Counted from the first letter of the stretch, positions 1-6,149 are shown. The stretch is 11,536 bases of DNA from JBQTJN01 sp052387095 (GCA_052387095.1 JBQTJN010000005.1:1-11536), one strand, 5' to 3'. Notes: generated from the letters alone by a model not told the origin. Numbers and translations are program-made.

Positions 1-136
1 CCTGTCGGATGACTCGCCCGGTCGCCGGGTTGGTTATATCGGCAGTCCGTCCGGATCTTTCAACGATTTTACCACTAATGAAATGACCGACCGTTTCGGC
101 AGGAGTAGATTTCTTGGCAGCAGCGGACATACTCAT
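1..136 (-). CDS. mmsA: Methylmalonate/malonate-semialdehyde dehydrogenase (CoA-acylating), N-terminal part only
   Basis: Only the first 45 codons are inside the window; the gene runs off the left edge. The visible protein has a short polar leader (MSMSAAAKKSTPAETV), then GHFISGKIVERSGRTADITNPATGRVI. That is the usual N-terminus of CoA-acylating (methyl)malonate-semialdehyde dehydrogenases, with HFI-GK, SGR and NPATG. The family oxidises malonate or methylmalonate semialdehyde to acetyl- or propionyl-CoA with NAD and CoA, in the cytoplasm. I chose the ATG at 136 because AAGGA lies about 8 bases upstream; an in-frame ATG at 130 is the alternative. It starts 11 bases after the stop of the aminotransferase on the same strand, so the two are almost surely one transcript, and the aminotransferase product would be its substrate. 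The catalytic cysteine lies outside the window, so the assignment rests on the N-terminus and the neighbour. Confidence 0.75.
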   Translation of the reverse strand, partial: MSMSAAAKKSTPAETVGHFISGKIVERSGRTADITNPATGRVIRQ

Positions 137-147
137 ATATTTTTCCT

Positions 148-1482
148 TTAATCGAGAGCATCAATAACTTTACGGACTTTTTCAAAGCCGCGTTGAAGAT
201 CTTCCGGCCTTGAATTCAGGAAGGGTGAAAACTGCAACACATCAAGCCCGTTCCGCATCAGCAGGTCCTGGTCATGGAAACACCTTATATGTGTCTCGAT
301 CCCGCGCTTGCCGGGACCATCCTTGCCGTGCGACAGCTCAATTGCTCCCATCAGTCCGATATTGCGCACATCAATCACCTTCGGGTGTCCCTTGAAGGAA
401 TGCAAACCATCCTCGAATGCTTTCTCGATTTCCCGCGCCTGCGCAAAACTATCCTCTTCCTCATAAACTTCCAGCGTCGCAAGTCCTGCAGCTGCAGCCA
501 CGGGATGGCCGGAATAGGTATAGCCATGAAAAAATTCGACCATGTAATCCGGCCCGGTCATAAAGCGATCATAAATCTGCTTGCGCACCAGCACCGCACC
601 CATCGGGATCACGCCATTGGTCAGGCCTTTGGCGGTCGTAATAATATCCGGCATCACACCGAAGCGCTGCGCGGCGAACGGGTGTCCTACACGCCCAAAA
701 GCTGTAATCACTTCATCGAAAATCAGCAGAATGCCGTGCTTCGTGCAGATCTCGCGGATCTTCTCCAGGTAACCCACCGGCGGCGGCAGGATTCCGGTCG
801 CGCCCGCCACAGGTTCTATAATGACGGCGGCTATCGTCGAAGCATCATGCAGCGCCACTAATTTTTCAAGATCGTCTGCCAAATATGCGCCATGTTGTGG
901 TTGTCCGCGCGTGAAGGCGTTTTTTTCAAGATTATGTGTGTGCGGCAGGTGATCAACGCCGGGAATCATATTGGCAGCAAACATTTTACGGTTGGCTGGA
1001 ATACCACCCACTGACATACCGCCGAAATTCACGCCGTGATAACCGCGCTCCCGCCCGATCAGGCGCGTGCGGTTTGCTTCGCCGCCAATGCGGTGCCAGG
1101 CCAGCGCCATTTTCAGAGCCGTATCCACCGACTCCGAACCTGAACATGTAAAAAACGCCTGCGTAAATCCTTCCGGCGCAATACTGACCAGTTTATCAGC
1201 AAGCTGAAACGACACTTCATTTGAAGTTTGGAAAGTCAATCCATAATCCAAAGTCACAACTTGCTTCTGTACAGCTTCAACAATTTTCGGATGACAATGA
1301 CCAAGACCGCTAGTCCACAGGCCGGAAAACATATCATAAATTTTGCGCCCATCCGGCGTCGTATAATAATGTCCCTGCGCGCCCGTCATGATGCGCGGCG
1401 CTTTTTTGAAAGCGCGGTTGGCCGTATACGGCATCCAGTAAGCTTTCATCTCTTGTGATTTAAGGTTAGTTTTAGCGGCCAT
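148..1482 (-). CDS. Omega-amino acid (beta-alanine):pyruvate aminotransferase, class III PLP
   Basis: This 444-residue protein has the normal length for a class III (subgroup II) PLP aminotransferase. It opens with YWMPYTANRAFKKAPR, typical of beta-alanine/omega-amino acid:pyruvate transaminases. Visible landmarks are GSES at 115-118 (phosphate contact), YHG at 148-150 (aromatic stacking on PLP), DEVITAFGR at 256-264 (Asp256 on the pyridine nitrogen) and TAKGLTNG with the Schiff-base Lys285. The likely reaction is beta-alanine plus pyruvate to malonate semialdehyde plus L-alanine, in the cytoplasm. The ATG at 1482 has GGAG 7 bases upstream. The mmsA-type gene 11 bases downstream fits a beta-alanine to acetyl-CoA route, as in the bauA-mmsA pairs of Pseudomonas. 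Other omega-amines, such as taurine-like or 3-aminoisobutyrate substrates, remain possible because class III specificity cannot be read from motifs alone. It lies 58 bases after the queF stop on the same strand, with no clear terminator between. Confidence 0.88.
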   Translation of the reverse strand: MAAKTNLKSQEMKAYWMPYTANRAFKKAPRIMTGAQGHYYTTPDGRKIYDMFSGLWTSGLGHCHPKIVEAVQKQVVTLDYGLTFQTSNEVSFQLADKLVSIAPEGFTQAFFTCSGSESVDTALKMALAWHRIGGEANRTRLIGRERGYHGVNFGGMSVGGIPANRKMFAANMIPGVDHLPHTHNLEKNAFTRGQPQHGAYLADDLEKLVALHDASTIAAVIIEPVAGATGILPPPVGYLEKIREICTKHGILLIFDEVITAFGRVGHPFAAQRFGVMPDIITTAKGLTNGVIPMGAVLVRKQIYDRFMTGPDYMVEFFHGYTYSGHPVAAAAGLATLEVYEEEDSFAQAREIEKAFEDGLHSFKGHPKVIDVRNIGLMGAIELSHGKDGPGKRGIETHIRCFHDQDLLMRNGLDVLQFSPFLNSRPEDLQRGFEKVRKVIDALD

Positions 1483-1540
1483 GGTTTTCTCCGGGTAAGG
1501 CCGTGAGTTTAGCGCTCTTTTCAGCCCTTAGACAACCCCT

Positions 1541-2005
1541 CTAGCCGCGGCCGCGATAGGCGGCGACCCCCTGATCCGGGACCCATAAATCTTGGGGAAC
1601 AGGGGCAGTCTGGTAAAACACATCAATTGGCATCCCGCCGCGCGGGTACCAGTACCCACCAATGCGCAACCATTGCGGTTTGATTTCATCAACAATGCGC
1701 TTGCCGATCGACACCGTACAATCTTCATGAAACGCACCGTGATTGCGGAAAGAACCAAGAAATAATTTCAGAGATTTGCTTTCGACCAGAAAGCCCCCCG
1801 GCACATAATCAATGACCAGATGCGCAAAATCCGGCGCGCCGGTGATTGGGCACAGCGAGGTAAATTCCGGCGCCGTAAAGCGCACAAGGTAAGTCTCACC
1901 CTTTTGCGGATTCGCCACGCGTTCCAGGATCGCCTTATCCGGCGAAGCAGGCAATTCACTTTTGCCTCCCAGCTGCGTCAGGCCTTTATATATATCTTTA
2001 TCCAT
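1541..2005 (-). CDS. queF: NADPH-dependent 7-cyano-7-deazaguanine reductase (preQ0 reductase)
   Basis: QueF reduces the nitrile of preQ0 to the aminomethyl group of preQ1 with two NADPH, the last free-base step before tRNA insertion. The frame is open to 2086, but I place the start at the ATG at 2005. It gives MDKDIYKGLTQLGGKSELP, the normal QueF beginning, and has AAGGAG about 8 bases upstream. The resulting 154 residues match the short, unimodular Bacillus-type enzyme. Seen in the sequence: SLCPITGAPDFAHL with the thioimide-forming Cys52 and Asp59, the QueF motif ESKSLK at 75-80 that binds NADPH, and FHE at 92-94. The start lies 11 bases after the queE stop, and the queE stop codon merges with its ribosome site (TAAGGAG), so translation is probably coupled. 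The residues upstream of Met28 of the open frame overlap queE and look non-native. Confidence 0.95.
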   Translation of the reverse strand: MDKDIYKGLTQLGGKSELPASPDKAILERVANPQKGETYLVRFTAPEFTSLCPITGAPDFAHLVIDYVPGGFLVESKSLKLFLGSFRNHGAFHEDCTVSIGKRIVDEIKPQWLRIGGYWYPRGGMPIDVFYQTAPVPQDLWVPDQGVAAYRGRG

Positions 2006-2016
2006 GTCTTCTCTCC

Positions 2017-2727
2017 TTATACACCGCGCACATTGCCCCACATCAGGACATGCAGTTGCGGCAGAACTGTTGCACCGAACCAGCAATCACGCGCAACTTT
2101 ATCCGCCAGCCAGCGCATGCGATTCATAATTCCATCCAGATCGACAAAATCATCATCCTTTTTCGGCGGCGTGTGGTTGCCAGGCTGCAGGTAGAGCGGC
2201 AATTGCGGATATTTCTTCGCCGCGTCCCGCGCATATTTATAATCCGCCTCATCGAATACAACGATCTTGAGGGCGATCTGCGGACCAACGCCAGCTGCCT
2301 TAACGCATTCGTCAAAAATTATCCAGTCGGTTTTCATACCACTGGAAGGCGGCTTCGGGCTGAGCGTCAAAACATCGAGGTTACCAAACCAGTCCTGTGC
2401 AATACTGCCCTGCGTCTCCAGCGCGAATTTATAACCCTCCGCTTTCCCCAGCACGATCAGCTTTTTCATGTCCTGGATCGCCGGATTGCCGCCGGATAGG
2501 GAAACCATCAGCGGTTTTCCATCTGATAACGCGCGCACCTTCATAAAAATATCCTCGGCGCTCATCGGGATCCATTCGTTTCTGTACGCGCTATCGACCG
2601 CGTGCAGCGTATCGCACCAGCTGCACCGGTAATCACATCCACCCGTGCGGACAAACACCGTCGGCTGACCAATCAGCGCGCCTTCACCTTGAATCGTGGG
2701 CCCGAAAATTTCGGCGATGCGGATCAT
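2017..2727 (-). CDS. queE: 7-carboxy-7-deazaguanine synthase (radical SAM)
   Basis: QueE is a radical SAM enzyme that contracts 6-carboxy-5,6,7,8-tetrahydropterin to 7-carboxy-7-deazaguanine. With the start at ATG 2727 the protein has 236 residues. It begins MIRIAEIFGPTIQGEGALIGQPTVFVRTGGC, the standard QueE N-terminus. The cluster-binding cysteines are Cys31, Cys35 and Cys38 in CDYRCSWCDT, i.e. CX3CX2C. Further landmarks are SLSGGNPA, the Gly-rich SAM contact, and ALETQGS. The open frame reaches 2802, but the 25 extra residues (rich in Gly and Ser) overlap queD and are not part of the family. The start overlaps the queD stop as ATGA, a usual sign of translational coupling. Identity is secure; the only mild doubt is the exact C-terminus, since the tail (HVLMWGNVRGV) is variable between homologues. 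Confidence 0.95.
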   Translation of the reverse strand: MIRIAEIFGPTIQGEGALIGQPTVFVRTGGCDYRCSWCDTLHAVDSAYRNEWIPMSAEDIFMKVRALSDGKPLMVSLSGGNPAIQDMKKLIVLGKAEGYKFALETQGSIAQDWFGNLDVLTLSPKPPSSGMKTDWIIFDECVKAAGVGPQIALKIVVFDEADYKYARDAAKKYPQLPLYLQPGNHTPPKKDDDFVDLDGIMNRMRWLADKVARDCWFGATVLPQLHVLMWGNVRGV

Positions 2728-3080
2728 GGCCGGTATTCCGCCCAGCTGCGCGCTGTTTCCTGAACCTTCACGGCCGTCACTTCCGGCCAGCGCACCTTGC
2801 ACCAGTCATAAAAATGCTTCGCCACGCATTCGGCCGTCGTGCCGTTATCCCCGAACAAATCATTCAGATGGCGGTGGTCGATATGGGCGTCGATATAAAC
2901 TTTCAACGCATCCAGCTCCCGGTAATCGCGCACAAAACCTGTTTCATCTAAGTCTTTCGACTGCAGCTCGACCTCGACCACATAGTTATGCCCATGCAGG
3001 CGCGAACAGGGATGACTCTCCGGCAACAGCGGCAGAATATGAGAGGCAGAAAAATGATAACTCTTGGCAATTATATACAT
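2724..3080 (-). CDS. queD: 6-carboxy-5,6,7,8-tetrahydropterin synthase
   Basis: QueD converts 7,8-dihydroneopterin triphosphate to 6-carboxytetrahydropterin, the first committed step to preQ0. It belongs to the 6-pyruvoyl-tetrahydropterin synthase fold. The protein has 118 residues, typical of bacterial QueD. Visible are FSASH with His14, then RLHGHNY with His29 and His31, the three zinc ligands. Cys25 lies in the catalytic position, DHRHLND at 68-74 carries the second catalytic site residue (His71), and VQETARSWAEY near the end holds the pterin-anchoring Glu108. The ATG at 3080 overlaps the queC stop by one base (TGATG) and the gene ends in an ATGA overlap with queE, so the three are read as a unit. 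I see nothing unusual in the active site. Confidence 0.95.
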   Translation of the reverse strand: MYIIAKSYHFSASHILPLLPESHPCSRLHGHNYVVEVELQSKDLDETGFVRDYRELDALKVYIDAHIDHRHLNDLFGDNGTTAECVAKHFYDWCKVRWPEVTAVKVQETARSWAEYRP

Positions 3081-3784
3081 CAGGCGGCCTTCTCTTTGTT
3101 TACAGCAGCACTTTGCCAGAAATCCGGGTCTTCATATCTCGTCGGGTCATTCACGCCCGCCAGGTGAAACGCCTCGCGCCGCTCGACACAAGTGCCGCAC
3201 CTTCCGCAATGAAGATCGCCGCCTTTATAACAGGACCACGTATCTTCGAATGGAACATTCAACCGCGCACCTTCGGCAACGATATCCGGCTTCTTTATAT
3301 GCACGAACGGTGTGTAAAGTTTTATATTAAACAGACCGGCAAGCGCACGTTTCTGCATTGCTTCAAAAGCCAGTACGAAATCCGGCCGGCAATCCGGGTA
3401 TATAAAGTGATCTCCTCCGTGGAACGCTGCCGCTACCGCCTCCGACCCTTGCGCCGAGGCAACGCCGTAAGCCATGCTCAGCATGATGGCATTCCGGTTC
3501 GGCACCACCGTGACGCGCATGGATTCTTCTTCATAATGCCCTTCCGGCACAGCGATATCATCGGTCAGCGCCGATCCGCCCAATAATGCGCCGATAGAAG
3601 AAATATCAATGACATGGTGAGGTACATTTAAATGCCCGGCGATGCGCGCGGCAAAATCCAGTTCTTTTCTATGACGCTGGCCGTAATCAAACGACAGCAA
3701 CGCCATAAGTCGGTTTTCACCAGCGACCTTGTAAGCGAGCGTGACGGAATCAAGACCGCCGGAACAAACGACAAGTGTTTTCAA
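3080..3784 (-). CDS. queC: 7-cyano-7-deazaguanine synthase (preQ0 synthase), TTG start
   Basis: QueC uses ATP and ammonia to turn 7-carboxy-7-deazaguanine into the nitrile preQ0. The frame is open to 3952, but I choose the TTG at 3784. It yields MKTLVVCSGGLDSVTLAY, the usual QueC beginning, and has AAGGA about 8 bases upstream. That gives 234 residues, normal for the family. Seen: the PP-loop SGGLDS at 8-13 for ATP, SFDYGQRH shortly after, VPNRN, and the zinc-binding Cys185, Cys193, Cys196 and Cys199 in SCYKGGDLHCGRCGTC. The 56 extra residues of the longer frame are not QueC-like, themselves begin at a TTG, and run through a terminator-like hairpin, so I treat them as leader. It is the first gene of queCDEF. 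The later pathway genes (queA, tgt and the final epoxide reductase) and the GTP cyclohydrolase are not in the window. Confidence 0.93.
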   Translation of the reverse strand: MKTLVVCSGGLDSVTLAYKVAGENRLMALLSFDYGQRHRKELDFAARIAGHLNVPHHVIDISSIGALLGGSALTDDIAVPEGHYEEESMRVTVVPNRNAIMLSMAYGVASAQGSEAVAAAFHGGDHFIYPDCRPDFVLAFEAMQKRALAGLFNIKLYTPFVHIKKPDIVAEGARLNVPFEDTWSCYKGGDLHCGRCGTCVERREAFHLAGVNDPTRYEDPDFWQSAAVNKEKAA

Positions 3785-3824
3785 TTTCGGTTTCCTTGTT
3801 TTATCCGGGTAGGCTGCGACCGGG

Positions 3825-3840
3825 TCCGCATCAGTGCGGA
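3825..3840 (-). promoter_or_regulatory. Perfect GC-rich hairpin in the queC leader
   Basis: TCCGCA and TGCGGA flank a 4-base loop, giving a perfect 6-bp stem about 40 bases upstream of the queC TTG start in the minus-strand transcript. A second perfect stem (GTTTCC/GGAAAC) lies a little further upstream at about 3860-3880. They could be part of a leader structure that controls queC. I could not fit them to the preQ1-I consensus, so the role is inferred only from position. Confidence 0.35.
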
Positions 3841-3913
3841 AGCGCCTTTTATATACCAGTTTCCCGTCAAAAGGAAACCTCAAACCCTGAGAATCAAGCC
3901 ATATAAGAGAATC

Positions 3914-3941
3914 AAAAAAAACCCCTGTTTTTATGGGTTTT
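3914..3941 (-). terminator. Terminator-like hairpin with T8 run in the queC leader
   Basis: Read on the minus strand, AAAACCC pairs with GGGTTTT across a 10-base loop and is followed at once by eight T residues. The stem is AT-rich and only 7 bp, so strength is uncertain. It lies about 130 bases upstream of the queC start, in the direction of the operon. It may be an attenuator of queCDEF, or it may block stray transcription before a promoter nearer queC. Confidence 0.45.
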
Positions 3942-4355
3942 GGCACCTCCAATGCTGTTTTTTGCCCTTAAAAGCAAAAATAAACAAAAAAATTTAAGCA
4001 CAAAAATGACGTTTTTTCTGCTTCCCCTACGGCAGGATTACCCCTGTTTTTGCAGGTCCGCGCGCCCGTTATGGTATCGTTTCAATGGCCCGGAAAATAA
4101 GGCGCATCATGCCGGGATTCAAAATTTAGCTTCTGAATCGCCAATTGCTAAAACACTGAAAACCATAGAAAAATAAGGGTATTTTTGATGAGTGCAATCG
4201 GCACTTCGGCAAAAAATAAGGTCCGCCATACACCACAATTCTTATCCTGATTTTGCTTTTAAACGCACTGCACAACAAACGCCCGCCCTGCCCGCGCCCC
4301 ATTTTTCACGGCCTGAAAATAAGCTCGTATAAACCCTCCCCCCTCATAAATCTTC

Positions 4356-4393
4356 TTGGCGTTTCCTAAAAAGTATATAAAATCGTGTCACGA
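4356..4393 (+). promoter_or_regulatory. Candidate promoter and palindrome before the HU-like gene
   Basis: TTGGCG at 4356-4361 and TAAAAT at 4378-4383 are 16 bases apart and resemble -35 and -10 boxes; the surrounding TATATAAAAT allows other registers. The -10 box runs directly into the inverted repeat TCGTG-T-CACGA at 4383-4393, which falls at or just before the expected transcript start, a place suited to an operator. The gene starts 40 bases further on. Assigned by eye only. Confidence 0.35.
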
Positions 4394-4433
4394 CTGATAT
4401 TTTCAACAACTTAAACACTGTGAGAGAAAAACC

Positions 4434-4817
4434 ATGGCTGCAAAAAAGAAAAAATCTTCCGCGAAGAAGTCCAGTAAGTCGACACCGGCTACTATTCGCC
4501 CGATTAGAGAGACGCTGACAAAATCCGCTCTGCTCAACCTGATCTCCGAGCAAAACGGTATGACACGCAAACAGGCTGGCGAAGTTCTGAACACGATCGA
4601 AGGCGCAATGCTGGGTTCTGTTCACCCGAAAGGCGCTGGCTCGTTCATCTTCCCGGGACTTCTGAAAGTAACACTGCGCAAAGTTCCTGCCCGTAAGGCC
4701 GGTACGATGATCCGTAATCCCGCCACTGGCGAGATGATGGCTGCTGCTGCAAAGCCTGCTTCAGTACGCGTGAAAATCCGCGCACTGTCCAAGCTGAAAA
4801 CAGCTGCGATTAGCTAA
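4434..4817 (+). CDS. HU/IHF-family DNA-binding protein with basic N-terminal tail
   Basis: The protein has 127 residues against about 90 for classic HU. Residues 1-20 form a tail rich in Lys, Ala and Ser (MAAKKKKSSAKKSSKSTPAT), like eukaryotic H1 tails. The HU fold follows: helical region 27-60 (LTKSALLNLISEQNGMTRKQAGEVLNTIE), then GAGSFIFPGLLKVTLRKVPARKAG, then the DNA-inserting arm with RNPATGEMM. It ends with KPASVRVKIRALSKLKTAA. The layout resembles the tailed HU-like proteins of Xanthomonas and relatives (family knowledge), not the replication-associated HupA/HupB. It probably binds and compacts DNA in the nucleoid, with the tail adding nonspecific contacts. The ATG at 4434 has a weak GAGAG 7 bases upstream. 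It stands alone, with its own promoter candidate and a strong terminator, and is therefore likely monocistronic. Confidence 0.85.
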   Translation: MAAKKKKSSAKKSSKSTPATIRPIRETLTKSALLNLISEQNGMTRKQAGEVLNTIEGAMLGSVHPKGAGSFIFPGLLKVTLRKVPARKAGTMIRNPATGEMMAAAAKPASVRVKIRALSKLKTAAIS

Positions 4818-4842
4818 TATCTGCTAATAAAAAGACACGGAA

Positions 4843-4878
4843 ACGGCCGGTTATTTTAGATAACCGGCCGTGTTATTT
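4843..4878 (+). terminator. Intrinsic terminator of the HU-like gene
   Basis: A perfect 12-bp stem (ACGGCCGGTTAT at 4843-4854 with its complement at 4860-4871) closes a 5-base loop and is followed by GTTATTT. It begins 25 bases after the HU-like stop codon. The stem is strong and GC-rich, though the T tract is interrupted. It seals this transcript from the endonuclease V remnant downstream. Confidence 0.8.
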
Positions 4879-4882
4879 GCGG

Positions 4883-4894
4883 GTGTTGCAACAC
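4883..4894. other. Perfect 12-bp palindrome
   Basis: GTGTTGCAACAC is its own reverse complement. It lies just past the terminator and upstream of the endonuclease V remnant. It could be a dimeric regulator site or chance; no other copy was noticed in the window. Confidence 0.3.
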
Positions 4895-4954
4895 GGATAA
4901 TATTGTAGAAGTCAGTCACACGTATTTGAACGTTAACAGGGGCTTTCCGGATGA

Positions 4955-5440
4955 GTGAACCTCCACGGGCTTACGCCCGGGGGATTTAATGCGCAGTTAA
5001 AAATATGTTGGCTTTCATTCCGCGAAGCGCCAGTCATTTTGACCAGCCTCAATCGCCTTTCGCGTACACCGGACCTGCTGATGATCGACGGCCACGGGAT
5101 CACCCACCCGCGCCGCGTGAGCATCGCCGCGCATATCGGCGTGATGGCGGATCTGCCTGCCCTGGGTGTCGCCAAAAAGCGCCTCTGCGGCCGCTACCAG
5201 GAGCCCAGCCCACTCAAGGAACAGATCTCGCCTCTCTATGACGGTAGCGACCAGATCGGCACCGTCCTGCGCAGCCGCGACAAGGTAAAACCTCTCTTCA
5301 TTTCGCCCAGTCATAAAATCAGCCATGAAACGGCCATTGAGATGGTGAAAATATGCCTGACGCGCTTCCGGCTGCCAGAGCCAACCCGTCTCGCCGACAA
5401 GCTTAGCAAGTTTCAAAAAGATTCGGCTAGGTTGCTTTAG
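4955..5440 (+). pseudogene. nfi: Endonuclease V, 5'-truncated remnant
   Basis: From residue 20 of the 161-residue frame to its end the protein matches endonuclease V, which cuts DNA (or inosine-containing RNA) near deaminated bases. Visible are LSFREAP with Glu24 (E. coli Glu89), MIDGHGITHPRR with Asp45 (E. coli Asp110), GVAKKRLCGRY, PLFISPSHKIS and LPEPTRLAD. Intact enzymes have about 220 residues. The first 80 or so are missing, including the segment with the first catalytic Asp (E. coli Asp35) and the PYIP wedge that should stand directly before LSFRE. The first 19 residues here (MNLHGLTPGGFNAQLKICW) do not resemble the family. Only about 190 bases separate the HU-like stop from the match, and they include a terminator, so the missing part cannot lie upstream in another frame. 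The remaining frame is intact, which suggests recent loss or a retained fragment. Its 3' end overlaps the convergent methyltransferase by 14 bases. Confidence 0.75.
4961..4983. repeat. GC-rich imperfect hairpin next to the endonuclease V breakpoint
   Basis: CGGGC-TTAC-GCCCG forms a 5-bp stem with a 4-base loop, extended past one mismatch by CC/GG pairs. Short GC-rich foldbacks of this type occur at ends of IS200/IS605 elements and as REP-like sequences. Here it lies about 25 bases before the point where endonuclease V homology begins. No transposase or second copy is present, so the link to a mobile element is only a suggestion. Confidence 0.3.
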
Positions 5441-6149
5441 ACAAGGCGCTGATCTCACCCTCCAGTAGCTCTGCCGGAATTGGCGACGGGCTGGCGACGG
5501 CAATAATCTTATGCATAAAAAGCGGGTGTTTTATACGGGGGTAAAAAACCCCTTCCTTGTAGCAGAGCACAGCAACGTGCGGAAAAAATTTCTGCAGACG
5601 CCTCTGCAGGGAGCGCGGCTTATAAAACGTGACATGGGTAGGATCATCTTTAACCCGTTTCCACATGCGGTTCACAACTACATTAAACCAGTCGTTGAAA
5701 CGCTTAATCGGGTAGTTCGGCGTACTGACCAGAACAATGCCGTCACTTTTAGTCATGCGCCTTATATCCTGCAGGTAAAAATCCGTTTCCTGCGCAGGAA
5801 TATGTTCGATGACCTCGGTTAAATTCACAAGATCGAATTTATGGTCTTCAAACGGAAGCGTCTGGTGCAGCGGAACATACAAAATATTCTTCCAGCCTTT
5901 TTCACGGCACCGCTGCACGCGTATTTCTGAAACCTCATGGCCGTAGATATTATCGGGTGTTATACCGTAAGCCTGGAAGCGCGGCAGGTATTTTCCGTCT
6001 CCGCAGCCGTAATCCAGCGCACAGAAATTCTTTATAGTTTGCCCCCGAAGATCCGTCAGGCGCACGCAGAGACGCTCCCAAACCGGGTTGCTTGTATCGT
6101 TAAAAGGCTTAATGTCGGCATATTTATCAAAGTTCTGTTTGTCTTTCAT
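5427..6149 (-). CDS. Class I SAM-dependent methyltransferase
   Basis: The protein has 240 residues and is a Rossmann-fold methyltransferase of the Methyltransf_11/23 kind. Motif I is ALDYGCGDGKYLP at 44-56 for S-adenosylmethionine; an acidic residue after strand 2 lies in GHEVSE at 70-75. FDLVNLTEVIEHI at 105-117 is the post-I/motif II segment with the typical EVIEH sequence, and SDGIVLVSTPNYP marks the next strand and loop. No signal peptide or membrane segment is seen. The ATG at 6149 has AAGGG 6 bases upstream. Neighbouring glycosyltransferase, exporter and ligase genes suggest that it methylates a surface glycan or its precursor, as similar genes do in O-antigen clusters, but the acceptor cannot be read from sequence. 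It is divergent from the glycosyltransferase at 6226, with 76 bases between, and convergent with the endonuclease V remnant. Confidence 0.85.
   Translation of the reverse strand: MKDKQNFDKYADIKPFNDTSNPVWERLCVRLTDLRGQTIKNFCALDYGCGDGKYLPRFQAYGITPDNIYGHEVSEIRVQRCREKGWKNILYVPLHQTLPFEDHKFDLVNLTEVIEHIPAQETDFYLQDIRRMTKSDGIVLVSTPNYPIKRFNDWFNVVVNRMWKRVKDDPTHVTFYKPRSLQRRLQKFFPHVAVLCYKEGVFYPRIKHPLFMHKIIAVASPSPIPAELLEGEISALSKAT

Larger units (their letters stand above)
3785..4433. other. Divergent non-coding region between queC and the HU-like gene
   Basis: About 650 bases without a convincing gene. The half next to queC holds two hairpins described separately. The middle is AT-rich, with several A and T runs. 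A 12-mer (ACCCCTGTTTTT) occurs twice on the plus strand at 3921 and 4040, 119 bases apart; the second copy can pair within itself as CCTG...CAGG. A CCCGG/CCGGG pair spans 4089-4116, and an AGTGC/GCACT pair lies near 4191-4205. The half next to the HU-like gene carries its likely promoter. Short open frames exist here (for example 3940-4176, plus strand), but they have low-complexity starts and no recognisable protein family. Confidence 0.6.

Noticed and set aside
274..861. Long plus-strand open frame opposite the aminotransferase
   Set aside because: It is antisense to a clear class III aminotransferase, has no family motifs and no ribosome site, and arises from the codon bias of the true gene.
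2696..3586. 296-codon plus-strand open frame across queE, queD and queC
   Set aside because: It runs opposite three well-recognised genes, has an Arg/Pro/Ser-rich shadow composition and no recognisable domain.
3785..3952. N-terminal extension of QueC
   Set aside because: Not like QueC, starts at TTG, and overlaps a terminator-like hairpin; the TTG at 3784 explains the canonical protein.
3785..4080. Canonical preQ1-I riboswitch
   Set aside because: I looked for the short stem with the conserved loop followed by an A-rich tail pairing into it and found no convincing match on the minus strand.
3940..4176. 78-codon plus-strand frame in the gene-poor region
   Set aside because: No ribosome site and no recognisable motif; the composition looks like translated AT-rich spacer.
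5015..5503. Minus-strand frame opposite the endonuclease V remnant
   Set aside because: It mirrors the conserved endonuclease V frame and has no family features of its own; it also overlaps the end of the methyltransferase gene.
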